Assembly: GCA_044450465.1 (NCBI GenBank)
Contig: JBIOJB010000022.1
Span: 1-36,263 of the forward strand
Length of the DNA: 36,263 nucleotides
Reading direction: 5' to 3'
Origin: JBIOJB01 sp044450465
Lineage (GTDB): Bacteria > Chloroflexota > Dormibacteria > Dormibacterales > Dormibacteraceae
The position numbers were made by a program, and so were the translations under genes. Each line of letters opens with the position of its first letter. Within the stretch, counting starts at the first letter, position 1. Below the pieces are notes generated by a model. It made no database searches. It was not told where the DNA came from and saw nothing but the letters and a program-made list of their open reading frames with translations. Shown here in pieces: positions 8,086 to 15,579 of the stretch.

Positions 8086-8643
8086 ATGCTCCAGCACGCC
8101 GGCCTCACCGATCTCGAGGCAAAGCTCGACCACATGCGACAGGCGCCGGCCGACATGGGCACGATCGAGCTGATCGCCCGGCGTCCGGTGGAAAACGAGC
8201 GCGAGGTGTTGACCGAAGCCCGACTCGACGTCGTCGAAGGGCTCGTCGGCGACGACTGGAAGGCACGCGGCAGCCGCCGGACAGCGGACGGCGGAGCCGA
8301 CCCGGAGGCGCAGGTGACCCTGGTCAACGCACGAGCGGCGGAAGCGTTCGCGGGTGATCGCGACCGCTGGCACCTGGCCGGCGACCAGATCTACGTGGAC
8401 TTCGACATCAGCCTTGACAACGTGCCGCCGGGAAGCCGTGTGCGGATCGGAGAGGCGACGCTCGAGTTCAGCGCGGCTCCACACACAGGATGCGCGAAAT
8501 TCTCGTCACGCTTTGGCGTCGAGGCTCACAAATTCGTCAACTCGGCGGTGGGGCGTGAGCTGCGACTGCGGGGGGCAAACTGTCGCGTCGTGTCGGGCGG
8601 CCTGGTCCGCACCGGCGACGCGATCCAGAAGCTGCCGGTCTAG
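8086..8643 (+). CDS. MOSC-domain protein
   Basis: The 185-residue protein contains a compact MOSC domain. It includes GDRDRWHLAGDQIYVDFDISLDN, GSRVRIGEATLEFSAAP, and the conserved cysteine segment HTGCAKFSSRFG followed by a C-terminal LRGANCRVVSGG strand. MOSC domains bind sulfur through the conserved Cys and act in molybdenum-cofactor sulfuration or related sulfur carrying (YiiM/YuaD-like stand-alone forms). No molybdoenzyme gene is adjacent, so the acceptor is unknown. Confidence 0.85.
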   Translation: MLQHAGLTDLEAKLDHMRQAPADMGTIELIARRPVENEREVLTEARLDVVEGLVGDDWKARGSRRTADGGADPEAQVTLVNARAAEAFAGDRDRWHLAGDQIYVDFDISLDNVPPGSRVRIGEATLEFSAAPHTGCAKFSSRFGVEAHKFVNSAVGRELRLRGANCRVVSGGLVRTGDAIQKLPV

Positions 8644-8653
8644 ACCCTCCGGA

Positions 8654-8845
8654 TCAGGCCGCCGGCGCGGCCAGGGCTGCGGCGATGGCGCAGCCTGGAC
8701 GGTGACCTCGAGTTTTCGAGCCGGCGCATTCCGGACACGCGCCGGACGACGTCACCGGGGTAAGGCCGCCCCACTGGTGCCTCTGAAGGAGAGCTCGCAG
8801 CCGGCCATTCTCGTCACGGAGGCGCTTGACGGTCTCGTCATCCAT
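8654..8845 (-). CDS. Small zinc-binding protein with N-terminal coiled coil
   Basis: The 63-residue protein has a charged heptad-like helix (VKRLRDENGRLRALLQRH) followed by a CPEC-x10-HRPGC motif that could bind one zinc, and an Ala-rich end. It converges with the MOSC gene, their stops being about 10 bp apart. Small proteins of this layout are common in actinobacteria. Function unknown. Confidence 0.6.
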   Translation of the reverse strand: MDDETVKRLRDENGRLRALLQRHQWGGLTPVTSSGACPECAGSKTRGHRPGCAIAAALAAPAA

Positions 8846-9110
8846 CTGGCGTCCAATCTACGCACCCAGCGTCGAAAGCGTCAAGGCGCAACCAACGACC
8901 CATCCTGGCGTAGGCCATCCGGCCCTAGATGTTTGCCGGCGCCCGCGTAGGTTTTGAGTTGCCTTAGGACGTGCAAAAGGAATGGCTCAAGGAGAAGCCA
9001 AGGATCGAGGTTTGGACTGAAGCGTATTCATTTTTCTGATATCGGCCCTGCGGCTGGCTAAGGCCAGGCCTTCGATGTAGTCCTTGATGCCGCATTTGGA
9101 GGCATAGGAC
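8846..9110. other. Intergenic region upstream of surface-protein operon
   Basis: About 265 bp lie between the divergent Cys-rich gene and the surface-protein gene. No convincing ORF or RNA gene was seen. It probably holds the promoters for both neighbours; I could not pick out a clear -35/-10 pair. Confidence 0.5.
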
Positions 9111-10631
9111 ATGTGGCGAAAGTTAAGACTTTCAGCCGGCGTCGCCCTGACATCGGGAGTCTTTCTGTTGATGTCGGCGGTTGGGGCCCTCCCAGTGGCT
9201 GCCGGGGTGGACTGCGAGGTCGCCCTCACCACCACCGCCGATCCAGAGTCGGCGACGATCGGGTCGGTGCTCAAGGACAACGCGACCCTGGCCAGCGCGT
9301 TCGACCCCACCGGCACCATCACCTTCAACCTGTTCGACCCGAGCCAGAACCTGGCCGGCACGCAGTCGGTCGCGGTGGACGGTAACAAGGTCTACTCAAC
9401 CCCGAGTGGCTACGTCGCGACCACGCTCGGCCAGTGGACCTGGAAGGTCACGTACAGCGGAGACGACCACAACTCTGGCCTGGCGGCCAGGGACGAGCAC
9501 GTCAATGTGACCCCGGCGCGTCCGACGATCACAACCACGCCGCTTCCGGCCGCAGCGGAGGTTGGCGCCACGCTCAATGACAGCGCCACACTGCTGGGCG
9601 GATACAACCCGACCGGCACCATCACCTTCACGCTGAAGGACAAGGATGGCGATAAGGCCGGGACGCCCGAGACGGTCACGGTCGCACTGGTGGACGGCAA
9701 GTACACGGCCTCGACCGCCGTGGGCTTCAAGGTCGACCAGCCCGGTAAATGGTTCTGGACGGCCGAATACAGCGGCGATACGAACAACAAGCCGGCCACC
9801 TCCAGCGAACCAGAGGTGGTGATCGTCGATCCGATCACGCCAAAGCTCACAACGACGCCGGCTCCGGCCACGGCCCAGGTTGGCGATGTGCTCAACGACA
9901 CCGCGACGTTGACAGGCTTCGACAACCCAAAGGGGAAGCTCGTCTTCGGTCTCTACAACAGCCCAACGGCCGCGGCTCCCGTCTGGAACTACCAGGTGGA
10001 CGCGAACGGCAACGGGACCTACGCCACAGTTGGGGGCTTTGCCGCCAACCAGACCGGCCAGTGGCACTGGACGGTCAAATACGACTGTTCCACTGAGAAC
10101 GAGGGTCGGGACACGGCCACCTTCAGCAGCCCAAATTGCGTCGAAAATGGGTGCGTAACCGCCACGGACGAGCAGGTCCTGGTGACCCAGCGGCAGCCGG
10201 TCATCACCACTACTCCGAACCCGTTGTCGGCCGCCCCGCAGTCGGTCCTCAAGGACAGCGCGACCCTGAGTGACGCCTACCAGCCAACCGGCAAGATCAC
10301 CTTCACCCTGTACGACCCAAGCGGCACCGCGGTCTACACGACGGATGTGGTGGTGAACATCGGAAGCGGACCCTATACGACCCCTGACGGCTTCAAGGCC
10401 GTGCAGACCGGAACGTGGCACTGGGCCGCGAAGTACAGCGGTGACACCAACAACGCAGCCGCCGAGAGCACGAAAGACAAAGAACCGGTGAAGATCACCG
10501 CCGAGGGTGGAGTCCTCGCGGCCACTGGGTCGACGCCGGGCGTCGAAATCTTCGGGGTCGGACTGCTGGGACTTGGTTTGCTATCGCTGATGGCGGCGGG
10601 GGCGACGTTGCGCCTGCGCCGACTCGCGTGA
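9111..10631 (+). CDS. Sortase-anchored surface protein with four Ig-like repeats
   Basis: The 506-residue protein has a signal peptide (MWRKLRLSAG then a hydrophobic core ending near residue 32). Four repeats of about 110 residues follow, each with a TTTP strand, L.D.ATL, PTGTITFxL (third repeat NPKGKLVF), GxWxWxxxYSGD and NN segments. The C-terminus is a cell-wall sorting signal: LAATG, then a hydrophobic helix, then RLRRLA. LAxTG is the motif used by class E sortases in actinobacteria, and a sortase gene overlaps the end of this one. The repeats are highly alike, so the gene may vary in repeat number. It likely acts as an exported stalk or adhesion-type protein; ligand unknown. Confidence 0.88.
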   Translation: MWRKLRLSAGVALTSGVFLLMSAVGALPVAAGVDCEVALTTTADPESATIGSVLKDNATLASAFDPTGTITFNLFDPSQNLAGTQSVAVDGNKVYSTPSGYVATTLGQWTWKVTYSGDDHNSGLAARDEHVNVTPARPTITTTPLPAAAEVGATLNDSATLLGGYNPTGTITFTLKDKDGDKAGTPETVTVALVDGKYTASTAVGFKVDQPGKWFWTAEYSGDTNNKPATSSEPEVVIVDPITPKLTTTPAPATAQVGDVLNDTATLTGFDNPKGKLVFGLYNSPTAAAPVWNYQVDANGNGTYATVGGFAANQTGQWHWTVKYDCSTENEGRDTATFSSPNCVENGCVTATDEQVLVTQRQPVITTTPNPLSAAPQSVLKDSATLSDAYQPTGKITFTLYDPSGTAVYTTDVVVNIGSGPYTTPDGFKAVQTGTWHWAAKYSGDTNNAAAESTKDKEPVKITAEGGVLAATGSTPGVEIFGVGLLGLGLLSLMAAGATLRLRRLA

Positions 10632-11347
10632 TTCCTCTCGACCCAACGGCGACGCGGGCATCAACCCGCCTCGCCCTCACCATTCGGACCCGGCGGCCGG
10701 CCGCGATTCTCGCCGCCGTCGGGTTCGTCGCCATGGGGGCGGGCGTTGCGATCTTGCTCAGCATCTTCGCGCCCTACATCGTCAACCCCGGTGGCGGAAC
10801 GCTTGAAAGAGCACCTTACCTGGTGCCGTACGGCCCGCCTGGCGACTCTGTCGTCGTGGCCCCACCGGCAGCCAGCCCAACCGCGACGGCGCCGACAACG
10901 ACCTCCGCCGCGCAGGTCCCACAGCCGGTTGTGGCACCACAGGTCCTCGCGCCAGTCGACGGTGTGAGGTTTGAGCTGCGCATACCGGCCATCGGCTACG
11001 ACGCGATCGTCCGGCAGGGTGTGGGCCAGGACATTTTGGCCCTCGGCCCCGGCCACTACCCCGACACGCCGTGGCCAGGGCAGCCCGGCAACGTGGGAGT
11101 GGCAGGGCACAACGGCTTCTGGCTCAGCTTCAGTCACCTCAAAACGGGTGACCGCGTCGAGATCCGGACCCAAAACGGCGCTTACGCCTACACCATCACA
11201 GGCTCGAGAGTCGTCGAGGCGTCAGACCGCACAGTGCTCGTCCAGACCGGCGACAACCGCTTGACCCTGACCACGTGCTACCCGCTCTGGGCGGGAGCCC
11301 TGGCGACTGAGCGCCTGATCTTCACAGCCGCCCCAATCGGGGGGTGA
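10628..11347 (+). CDS. Sortase (class E/D-like) transpeptidase
   Basis: The 239-residue protein has an N-terminal membrane anchor (about residues 22-50) and a Pro/Thr/Ala linker. The sortase beta-barrel carries the catalytic triad: His in VGVAGHNGFW, Cys in LTLTTCYPLW, and Arg in ATERLIF. The GTG start overlaps the stop of the surface-protein gene (GTGA), so the two are co-translated and it is the probable dedicated enzyme for the LAATG signal. The usual AGHR is AGHN and TCxP is TCYP here, so class assignment is tentative. Confidence 0.9.
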   Translation: MIPLDPTATRASTRLALTIRTRRPAAILAAVGFVAMGAGVAILLSIFAPYIVNPGGGTLERAPYLVPYGPPGDSVVVAPPAASPTATAPTTTSAAQVPQPVVAPQVLAPVDGVRFELRIPAIGYDAIVRQGVGQDILALGPGHYPDTPWPGQPGNVGVAGHNGFWLSFSHLKTGDRVEIRTQNGAYAYTITGSRVVEASDRTVLVQTGDNRLTLTTCYPLWAGALATERLIFTAAPIGG

Positions 11348-11446
11348 AGGCCCGCCAAGGGCGCCGTTTCCCGGTTCGCTTTAACAACTCTTAACCAGAA
11401 CGTAGCCAAGTGTCCACCCTGATCCCCGTCAAACTTCCCGGGACCT

Positions 11447-12109
11447 ATGCGGAACATCCGGTGGTTGGGCGGGATCGCGACCGTGCTTGCCGTGATCGGG
11501 GCGGCGACCGTCCTTCAGAGCTTTTCGGCGAGCGGTGCCGCCGCCCAGGCCGCGAACAGGCCCGCATTGGCGGCCAACAGGGCTGGGGCGCCTGTGGACT
11601 ACTCCGCCTCAGTGCCTAGCTACACCAATCGGTTGCTGCTGCACCGCGACTCGCTGCAGCCGAACCCCGCTCCGGTGGCTCCTGCGCCCCCGCAGGTGCC
11701 TGCGACCCACTCCCAACTGGTGGCGCCGGCGCCCGCACCCCGATCTCTGGCCATCGGCTCGAACCAGCAGGTGCTCATCAACCAGGATCGTGCCGCCGCC
11801 GGCCTCGGGCCGCTCAGCTGGAGCAGCTGTCTTGCGCGAGTCGCTGTTAGCAACGCCCAGCGAATGGTCGCTCAGGGTTTCATCTCGCACACCAACGGCC
11901 CCAACGTGGACCTCGCATGCGGCCTGGGTTACTACGCTGGTGAGAACGTCGGCTACTGGGGTGGCGGTGTCGACGACGCGCAGCTCAACACGCTGTTCAT
12001 GAACAGCGCGGACCACCGCGCCAACATCATGGGCCCGTACCACTACGTGGCCACCGCGTGGTTGACGGCGCCCAACGGCACGGGCTACATAGCGGTCGAG
12101 TTCAGCTGA
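11447..12109 (+). CDS. Secreted CAP/SCP-domain protein
   Basis: The 220-residue protein has an N-terminal signal or anchor helix (residues 5-28), an Ala/Pro-rich linker, then a CAP domain from about residue 105. CAP features include LINQDRAAAGLGPLSWSSCL, AQRMVAQGFISHTNG, a GENVGYW motif, and the HRANIMGPYHYVATAWL block. The CAP fold occurs in secreted bacterial proteins often linked to spores or envelope. It follows the sortase by 100 bp and may share the envelope role. Confidence 0.88.
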   Translation: MRNIRWLGGIATVLAVIGAATVLQSFSASGAAAQAANRPALAANRAGAPVDYSASVPSYTNRLLLHRDSLQPNPAPVAPAPPQVPATHSQLVAPAPAPRSLAIGSNQQVLINQDRAAAGLGPLSWSSCLARVAVSNAQRMVAQGFISHTNGPNVDLACGLGYYAGENVGYWGGGVDDAQLNTLFMNSADHRANIMGPYHYVATAWLTAPNGTGYIAVEFS

Positions 12110-12167
12110 CCGTATAGCGCCTCGGCGACCGGAACAAACCGGTCCGGCCAATGTCCTGATGAACAGA

Positions 12168-12243
12168 TGGTGCGCCTGGCAGGAATCGAACCTGCTGCCT
12201 TTCGGTCCGGAGCCGAACGCTCTGTCCGGTGAGCTACAGGCGC
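12168..12243 (-). tRNA. tRNA-Arg (anticodon CCG)
   Basis: On the minus strand, acceptor arms GCGCCTG and CAGGCGC pair over 7 bp. The D arm is GCTC/GAGC with a GGA loop. The anticodon stem TTCGG/CCGAA holds loop CTCCGGA (anticodon CCG, reads CGG). The T arm GCAGG/CCTGC holds TTCGATT. CCA is encoded. A20 and C35 fit arginine identity. The 5' 40 nucleotides are duplicated at 27158-27197. Confidence 0.95.
12204..12243. repeat. Attachment-site repeat, left (attL) of element 1
   Basis: The 40 bp correspond to tRNA-Arg(CCG) nucleotides 1-40 (5' acceptor strand, D arm, anticodon stem-loop) on the minus strand and are identical to 27158-27197. The tRNA 3' half lies outside the repeat on the chromosomal side. 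Confidence 0.92.
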
Positions 12244-12266
12244 AAGAGGTCTCGGACAGAGTAGAT

Positions 12267-12296
12267 CGTATATCGGCGTACTAATGCCCGGTGACA
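12267..12296 (-). promoter_or_regulatory. Candidate element-borne promoter for tRNA-Arg(CCG)
   Basis: On the minus strand a TGTCAC hexamer (12291-12296) lies 18 bp from TATACG (12267-12272), which overlaps TACGAT. The tRNA 5' end is about 23 bp further on. Because integration replaces the DNA upstream of the tRNA, a promoter here would keep the tRNA expressed. This is based on weak hexamer matches only. Confidence 0.35.
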
Positions 12297-12387
12297 GCGC
12301 CGGATACAGGGCGACTCCCGCGAGACTCCCGGCGGCTCGAACGCAGGGTGCCCAGAATCGCGCAACGAGAACTAAGATCGTGTTGCG

Positions 12388-12993
12388 ATGAGCGCCGACG
12401 ATAACGATTTTGATGTTGCCAAGAAGGTAACCAACCTACTCCAAGGTGTCGCCAAAGAAAGACAGCAGAAGATTCTGCGTTGGGTAGCCGAGAACTTCGA
12501 CCTGGCGATGACCAATCCGACACCTGGTCAGGGTCCGAGTAACCCCGCACAAGGCGGAACGCCAGGCGGGATGGCGGGACAGCAAGGGCGAGCTCTTGAC
12601 GTCAAGACGTTCATTGATTCGAAGAACCCTGGAAGTGATGTCCAGTTTGCCACGGCGATCGCGTACTACTACCGCTTCGAGGCTCCAGCCGAGCAACGGA
12701 AGGATTCGATTACCGCGGAAACGTTGCAAGATGCCACGCGACTCGCAGGCCGAACTCGAATTACGCAACCTCGGGTCGTCTTGCACAACGCAAAGAAGCA
12801 GGGCTACCTCGATAGCGCGGACCGCGGACAATTCCGGATTAACACAGTCGGCGAGAACCTGATCGCCATGGCGCTACCCAGTTCCGGCAAGGCGGCTTCG
12901 TCGACGCGGAAATCGCGGGCAGGAAGGCCGACTGCTAAGAAGCCGCAGGCGACCCGAGGAAGGAAGGTCACGGCAAGAACCAAGCGCCCATAG
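12388..12993 (+). CDS. Winged-helix-like protein, first gene of a candidate defence pair
   Basis: The 201-residue protein is not firmly recognised. Residues 1-45 form a charged helical region (VTNLLQGVAKERQQKILRWV). A Gly/Pro/Gln linker follows, then a compact domain (about 70-165) ending in RITQPRVVLHNAKKQGYLDS, RGQFRINTVGENLIAMALP. That end reads like a winged HTH with recognition helix and wing. The last 35 residues are a Lys/Arg/Ser/Thr tail. It is the first gene inside attL, 21 bp before the HEPN-like gene, on the same strand. Similar domains occur beside nuclease-type genes in accessory regions, so a regulator or sensor role is inferred. Confidence 0.7.
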   Translation: MSADDNDFDVAKKVTNLLQGVAKERQQKILRWVAENFDLAMTNPTPGQGPSNPAQGGTPGGMAGQQGRALDVKTFIDSKNPGSDVQFATAIAYYYRFEAPAEQRKDSITAETLQDATRLAGRTRITQPRVVLHNAKKQGYLDSADRGQFRINTVGENLIAMALPSSGKAASSTRKSRAGRPTAKKPQATRGRKVTARTKRP

Positions 12994-13014
12994 GCAGTTC
13001 TGTGGTCGAATCAG

Positions 13015-13812
13015 GTGGATAACCCCGTTGACGCAATCGACCAAGCTCTGCGAGAGGTCGAGTCGGCCCGCAAACGAGTAACGGGCGGCAAATCGAGGCA
13101 AGTTACACAGTCCGACATGCTCGATTACTTGAAGTCGGTCGCGTACGCATGGTTCAAGTCACATCGTCCGACACTACAAGGCGGGGTGCCTGCCACTGAG
13201 GTTGGCGAGGTCGACTCTCCTTTGCAACGAATCCTTGATGCTACCGACCGGGCGTCGGCCCGGACGACCTACATGGATTCACTCAAAGACGCGAAAGCGG
13301 CTTTGATCCGACTACGCTCGGCAGCACTTACGACACTAGTACCAGCACCACAGCACGTCACACCGCCACCGGACTTCATGCCGCTCGCGTCCGACGCGAC
13401 GATGCGCGACATCCTCGTCGGGCGTTGGCAAGAGTGCCAGCTCTGCCTTCAAGTTGGTGCCCACATGGCCGCAACGGTGATGATGGGTGGCTTTCTTGAA
13501 GCGCTGTTCGTCGCACGCGCGAACCACCTAGCCGATAAGGGGCCGCTCTTTCGAGCGAAGGCAACACCCGTCGACAGCAAGACCAGGAAGCCGGTGCAAC
13601 TCTCCGATTGGACGCTGCGCCACTACATCGACGTCGGCCAGGAGCTGGGCTGGATATCCCGCTCAGGAAAAGACGTCGCGGCTGTGCTGCGGGATTATCG
13701 CAACTATATTCACCCCGAGAAGCAACGCTCGCACGGCGTCACGCTCAACGCACACGATTCCGCGATGTTCTGGGAGGTCACGAGAAGCTTGACCCAACAA
13801 CTGCTGAAGTAG
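13015..13812 (+). CDS. HEPN-like protein, candidate RNase effector
   Basis: The 265-residue protein starts at a GTG 21 bp after the preceding gene. The C-terminal half (about 135-265) is helical and contains LRDYRNYIHPEKQ, an R-x6-H motif at about residues 226-233 like the active site of HEPN ribonucleases. It is preceded by WTLRHYIDVGQELGWI. The middle contains HMAATVMMGGFLEALFVARAN, a helix that often packs in HEPN dimers. The N-terminal half is charged and helical. It may be an abortive-infection type RNase acting with the upstream gene. The family was not identified with certainty. Confidence 0.65.
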   Translation: MDNPVDAIDQALREVESARKRVTGGKSRQVTQSDMLDYLKSVAYAWFKSHRPTLQGGVPATEVGEVDSPLQRILDATDRASARTTYMDSLKDAKAALIRLRSAALTTLVPAPQHVTPPPDFMPLASDATMRDILVGRWQECQLCLQVGAHMAATVMMGGFLEALFVARANHLADKGPLFRAKATPVDSKTRKPVQLSDWTLRHYIDVGQELGWISRSGKDVAAVLRDYRNYIHPEKQRSHGVTLNAHDSAMFWEVTRSLTQQLLK

Positions 13813-13978
13813 GAGCGGAGTAATCCGCCCGCCGCGCCGCAAAGCGGCTGGGTCTGTAACATATCGGGCGACGACCCGCCGGGCCTACGACACGGACCCG
13901 GACTGTGAATCTTGGCTGCATGGGGTCTGCGGCTCTTTCGATCCCGCCCTCACGAAGGCGGTAACCGAAGGAGCACAT

Positions 13979-14440
13979 ATGTCGAATCCATCCGATCACC
14001 GGCTGCCGTATCTAATCGAAGCGAGCGGGCTGCCGTCGGATCTGAAGCAAAGGATCCTGAACGAGCTTCGCGTCTGGACGGAGGGGGTTGAGCGCGTGAA
14101 CGCCCACATCGCACTTGAAAAGAACGCCACCGAACGCATCAAGGCGCTGTCCGCCGACGACCTCGAGCAGCTCTCGCTCATCGTCAACCTGTTAGCTACT
14201 GGCCAGGAGTTCGGGTTTCGAACTGCGCACGACGCCCGGTTAAGTGACGAGGAGCAGGAAGCGGCCACCGTCATCAACAACGGCGTGTTCGGCATGCCAC
14301 TTGCTCTGATGAAGGAGGTGGCAAACATCGTCCGGGCGCTGCGGGTGCCGGGTGCGCGTCTGGACTCGTGGAAGGTCGTCTGGGCGAGCGGCGAAGTCCT
14401 GAGTGCGATGGGGCAGGGGACGCCGGAGGTGCGGTCGTGA
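13979..14440 (+). CDS. Hypothetical helical protein
   Basis: The 153-residue protein is acidic and mostly helical, with no recognised domain. A segment DDLEQLSLIVNLLA at about residues 59-72 is closely echoed by DEELRQVSMLVTMLA in the next gene, which suggests duplication. An AAGGAG ribosome site lies 6 bp before the ATG. The stop overlaps the next gene's GTG (GTGA). It heads a coupled block running into the OB-like gene. Confidence 0.65.
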   Translation: MSNPSDHRLPYLIEASGLPSDLKQRILNELRVWTEGVERVNAHIALEKNATERIKALSADDLEQLSLIVNLLATGQEFGFRTAHDARLSDEEQEAATVINNGVFGMPLALMKEVANIVRALRVPGARLDSWKVVWASGEVLSAMGQGTPEVRS

Positions 14441-14652
14441 GCACGAAAGTTGGGCCGATGAGCCGTCGCGAGCTGATGGCAGAGACGACCGAACACTTGA
14501 CATATCTACCCGACGAGGAGCTGCGGCAGGTATCGATGCTAGTCACGATGCTGGCGGAGCCCGATGCACAGCTTCACTCCTACGAGATTCGCGACTCGAA
14601 CGGCAAAGTCTTGATGGCAATGAGGCCGTCGGTAGAGATGCCAGCGTCCTGA
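14437..14652 (+). CDS. Small hypothetical protein, partial paralogue of its upstream neighbour
   Basis: The 71-residue protein begins at GTG 14437, overlapping the previous stop. It contains LPDEELRQVSMLVTMLAEPD, matching the helical motif of the preceding protein. It ends one base into the next gene's ATG (TGATG overlap). No known domain. Confidence 0.6.
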   Translation: MSTKVGPMSRRELMAETTEHLTYLPDEELRQVSMLVTMLAEPDAQLHSYEIRDSNGKVLMAMRPSVEMPAS

Positions 14653-15047
14653 TGCCGAAGCTAGACGACGAAACCGCCGGTAAAGTTAAGCGCGCGGACG
14701 GGCCGTTCGAGCCTCCTCCGCTGCTCCAGCCCGGCCTGTACCCCGGCACCCTGCTCCGGGTGTCGGTTTGCACGAGCCAATATCACCGTGGTTGCAGCTG
14801 GGACTGGGATTTCGACCTTGGAGATCGCAGACTCGTCTACTACACCAAACTCGGGCGCTACCCGGACGACCAGGAGAGCTACTGGCTCCGGCGCTTGAAG
14901 GAGGTCTTCGCAGCGTTCGGAGCGTCCACCGAGGCTGACACGGACGATCTGGTCGGAAGGTCGGTTCGGCTTCGGGTCTCTCAACGCAAGGACCAGTACG
15001 GCCACACCGACAACCGGATCGAGCGGGTGTTGCCGTTGGACTCGTAA
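14652..15047 (+). CDS. Phage-type hypothetical protein, possibly OB-fold/DUF669-like
   Basis: The 131-residue protein starts at ATG 14652, overlapping the preceding TGA. It has PGLYPGTLLRVSV, a WDWDFDLGDRRLVYYTKL strand pair, a helical LRRLKEVFAAFGAS, then DLVGRSVRLRVSQRK...DNRIERVLPL. That order of strands resembles phage single-strand-binding proteins of the DUF669 kind. The role in DNA metabolism is inferred only. Confidence 0.6.
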   Translation: MPKLDDETAGKVKRADGPFEPPPLLQPGLYPGTLLRVSVCTSQYHRGCSWDWDFDLGDRRLVYYTKLGRYPDDQESYWLRRLKEVFAAFGASTEADTDDLVGRSVRLRVSQRKDQYGHTDNRIERVLPLDS

Positions 15048-15102
15048 GCCGACAACGCCACTACCACATACATTGACAGCGGACCTACCAGCATGGTTTT
15101 TT

Positions 15103-15148
15103 GGGGGTGGGGTGAGAGGGGCGCCGTACATCGCGGCGCCACTCCCCC
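15103..15148 (+). promoter_or_regulatory. Leader hairpin upstream of the basic zinc protein gene
   Basis: GGCGCC at 15120-15125 and 15135-15140 can pair around a 9-nt loop. Outer G-rich (15103-15120) and C-rich (15143-15147) strands extend it imperfectly. The stem ends about 6 bp before the AAGGAGG ribosome site. A TTGACA lies at 15073-15078, but no clear -10 follows. Confidence 0.35.
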
Positions 15149-15165
15149 ATTTCAAGGAGGACACC

Positions 15166-15495
15166 ATGTCAGTCAAGGGAACGAAGATCGCGACGAAGTC
15201 GGCGGCGAAGACCACCAAGTCCAAGACCAAGGCCGCTCCCGTCGTGGAGGTGGCGAAGCCCAAGGCCAAGGCTCTTAGCCCGTGCATGTGCGGGTGCGGC
15301 GCAGAGACGCAGTCGCGTTTCAAGCCTGGCCACGATGCCCGCTTGCACTCGCGGTTGATCAACGAGGCAATCGCTGGCAGCAAGGCGGCGGAGAAGCGGC
15401 TTGACGAACTCGGCTGGCTGCCCTCCCTCGCGAAGGCGAAGGCGAGCCGCGACGCGAAGGCGGCAGCCAAAGCGAAGCGCGAATCGGCAGCGTGA
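15166..15495 (+). CDS. Lys/Ala-rich basic protein with CxCGCG metal motif
   Basis: The protein of about 109 residues starts at ATG 15166 behind a perfect AAGGAGG site. It has a Lys/Thr/Ala N-terminal tail (residues 1-38), then CMCGCGAETQSRFKPGHDARLHSRL, a compact Cys/His motif seen in small actinobacterial and phage proteins. A Lys/Ala C-terminal tail follows. The histone-like tails suggest nucleic-acid binding. It sits just before the integrase gene. Confidence 0.7.
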   Translation: MSVKGTKIATKSAAKTTKSKTKAAPVVEVAKPKAKALSPCMCGCGAETQSRFKPGHDARLHSRLINEAIAGSKAAEKRLDELGWLPSLAKAKASRDAKAAAKAKRESAA

Positions 15496-15579
15496 GGTTC
15501 CACACGGCGGAGCAGTTCACGGCGCAGCCGGTCGGCCACCGGGTCGATCGGCTGCTCACGTCTATGAGGAGACATCGCA

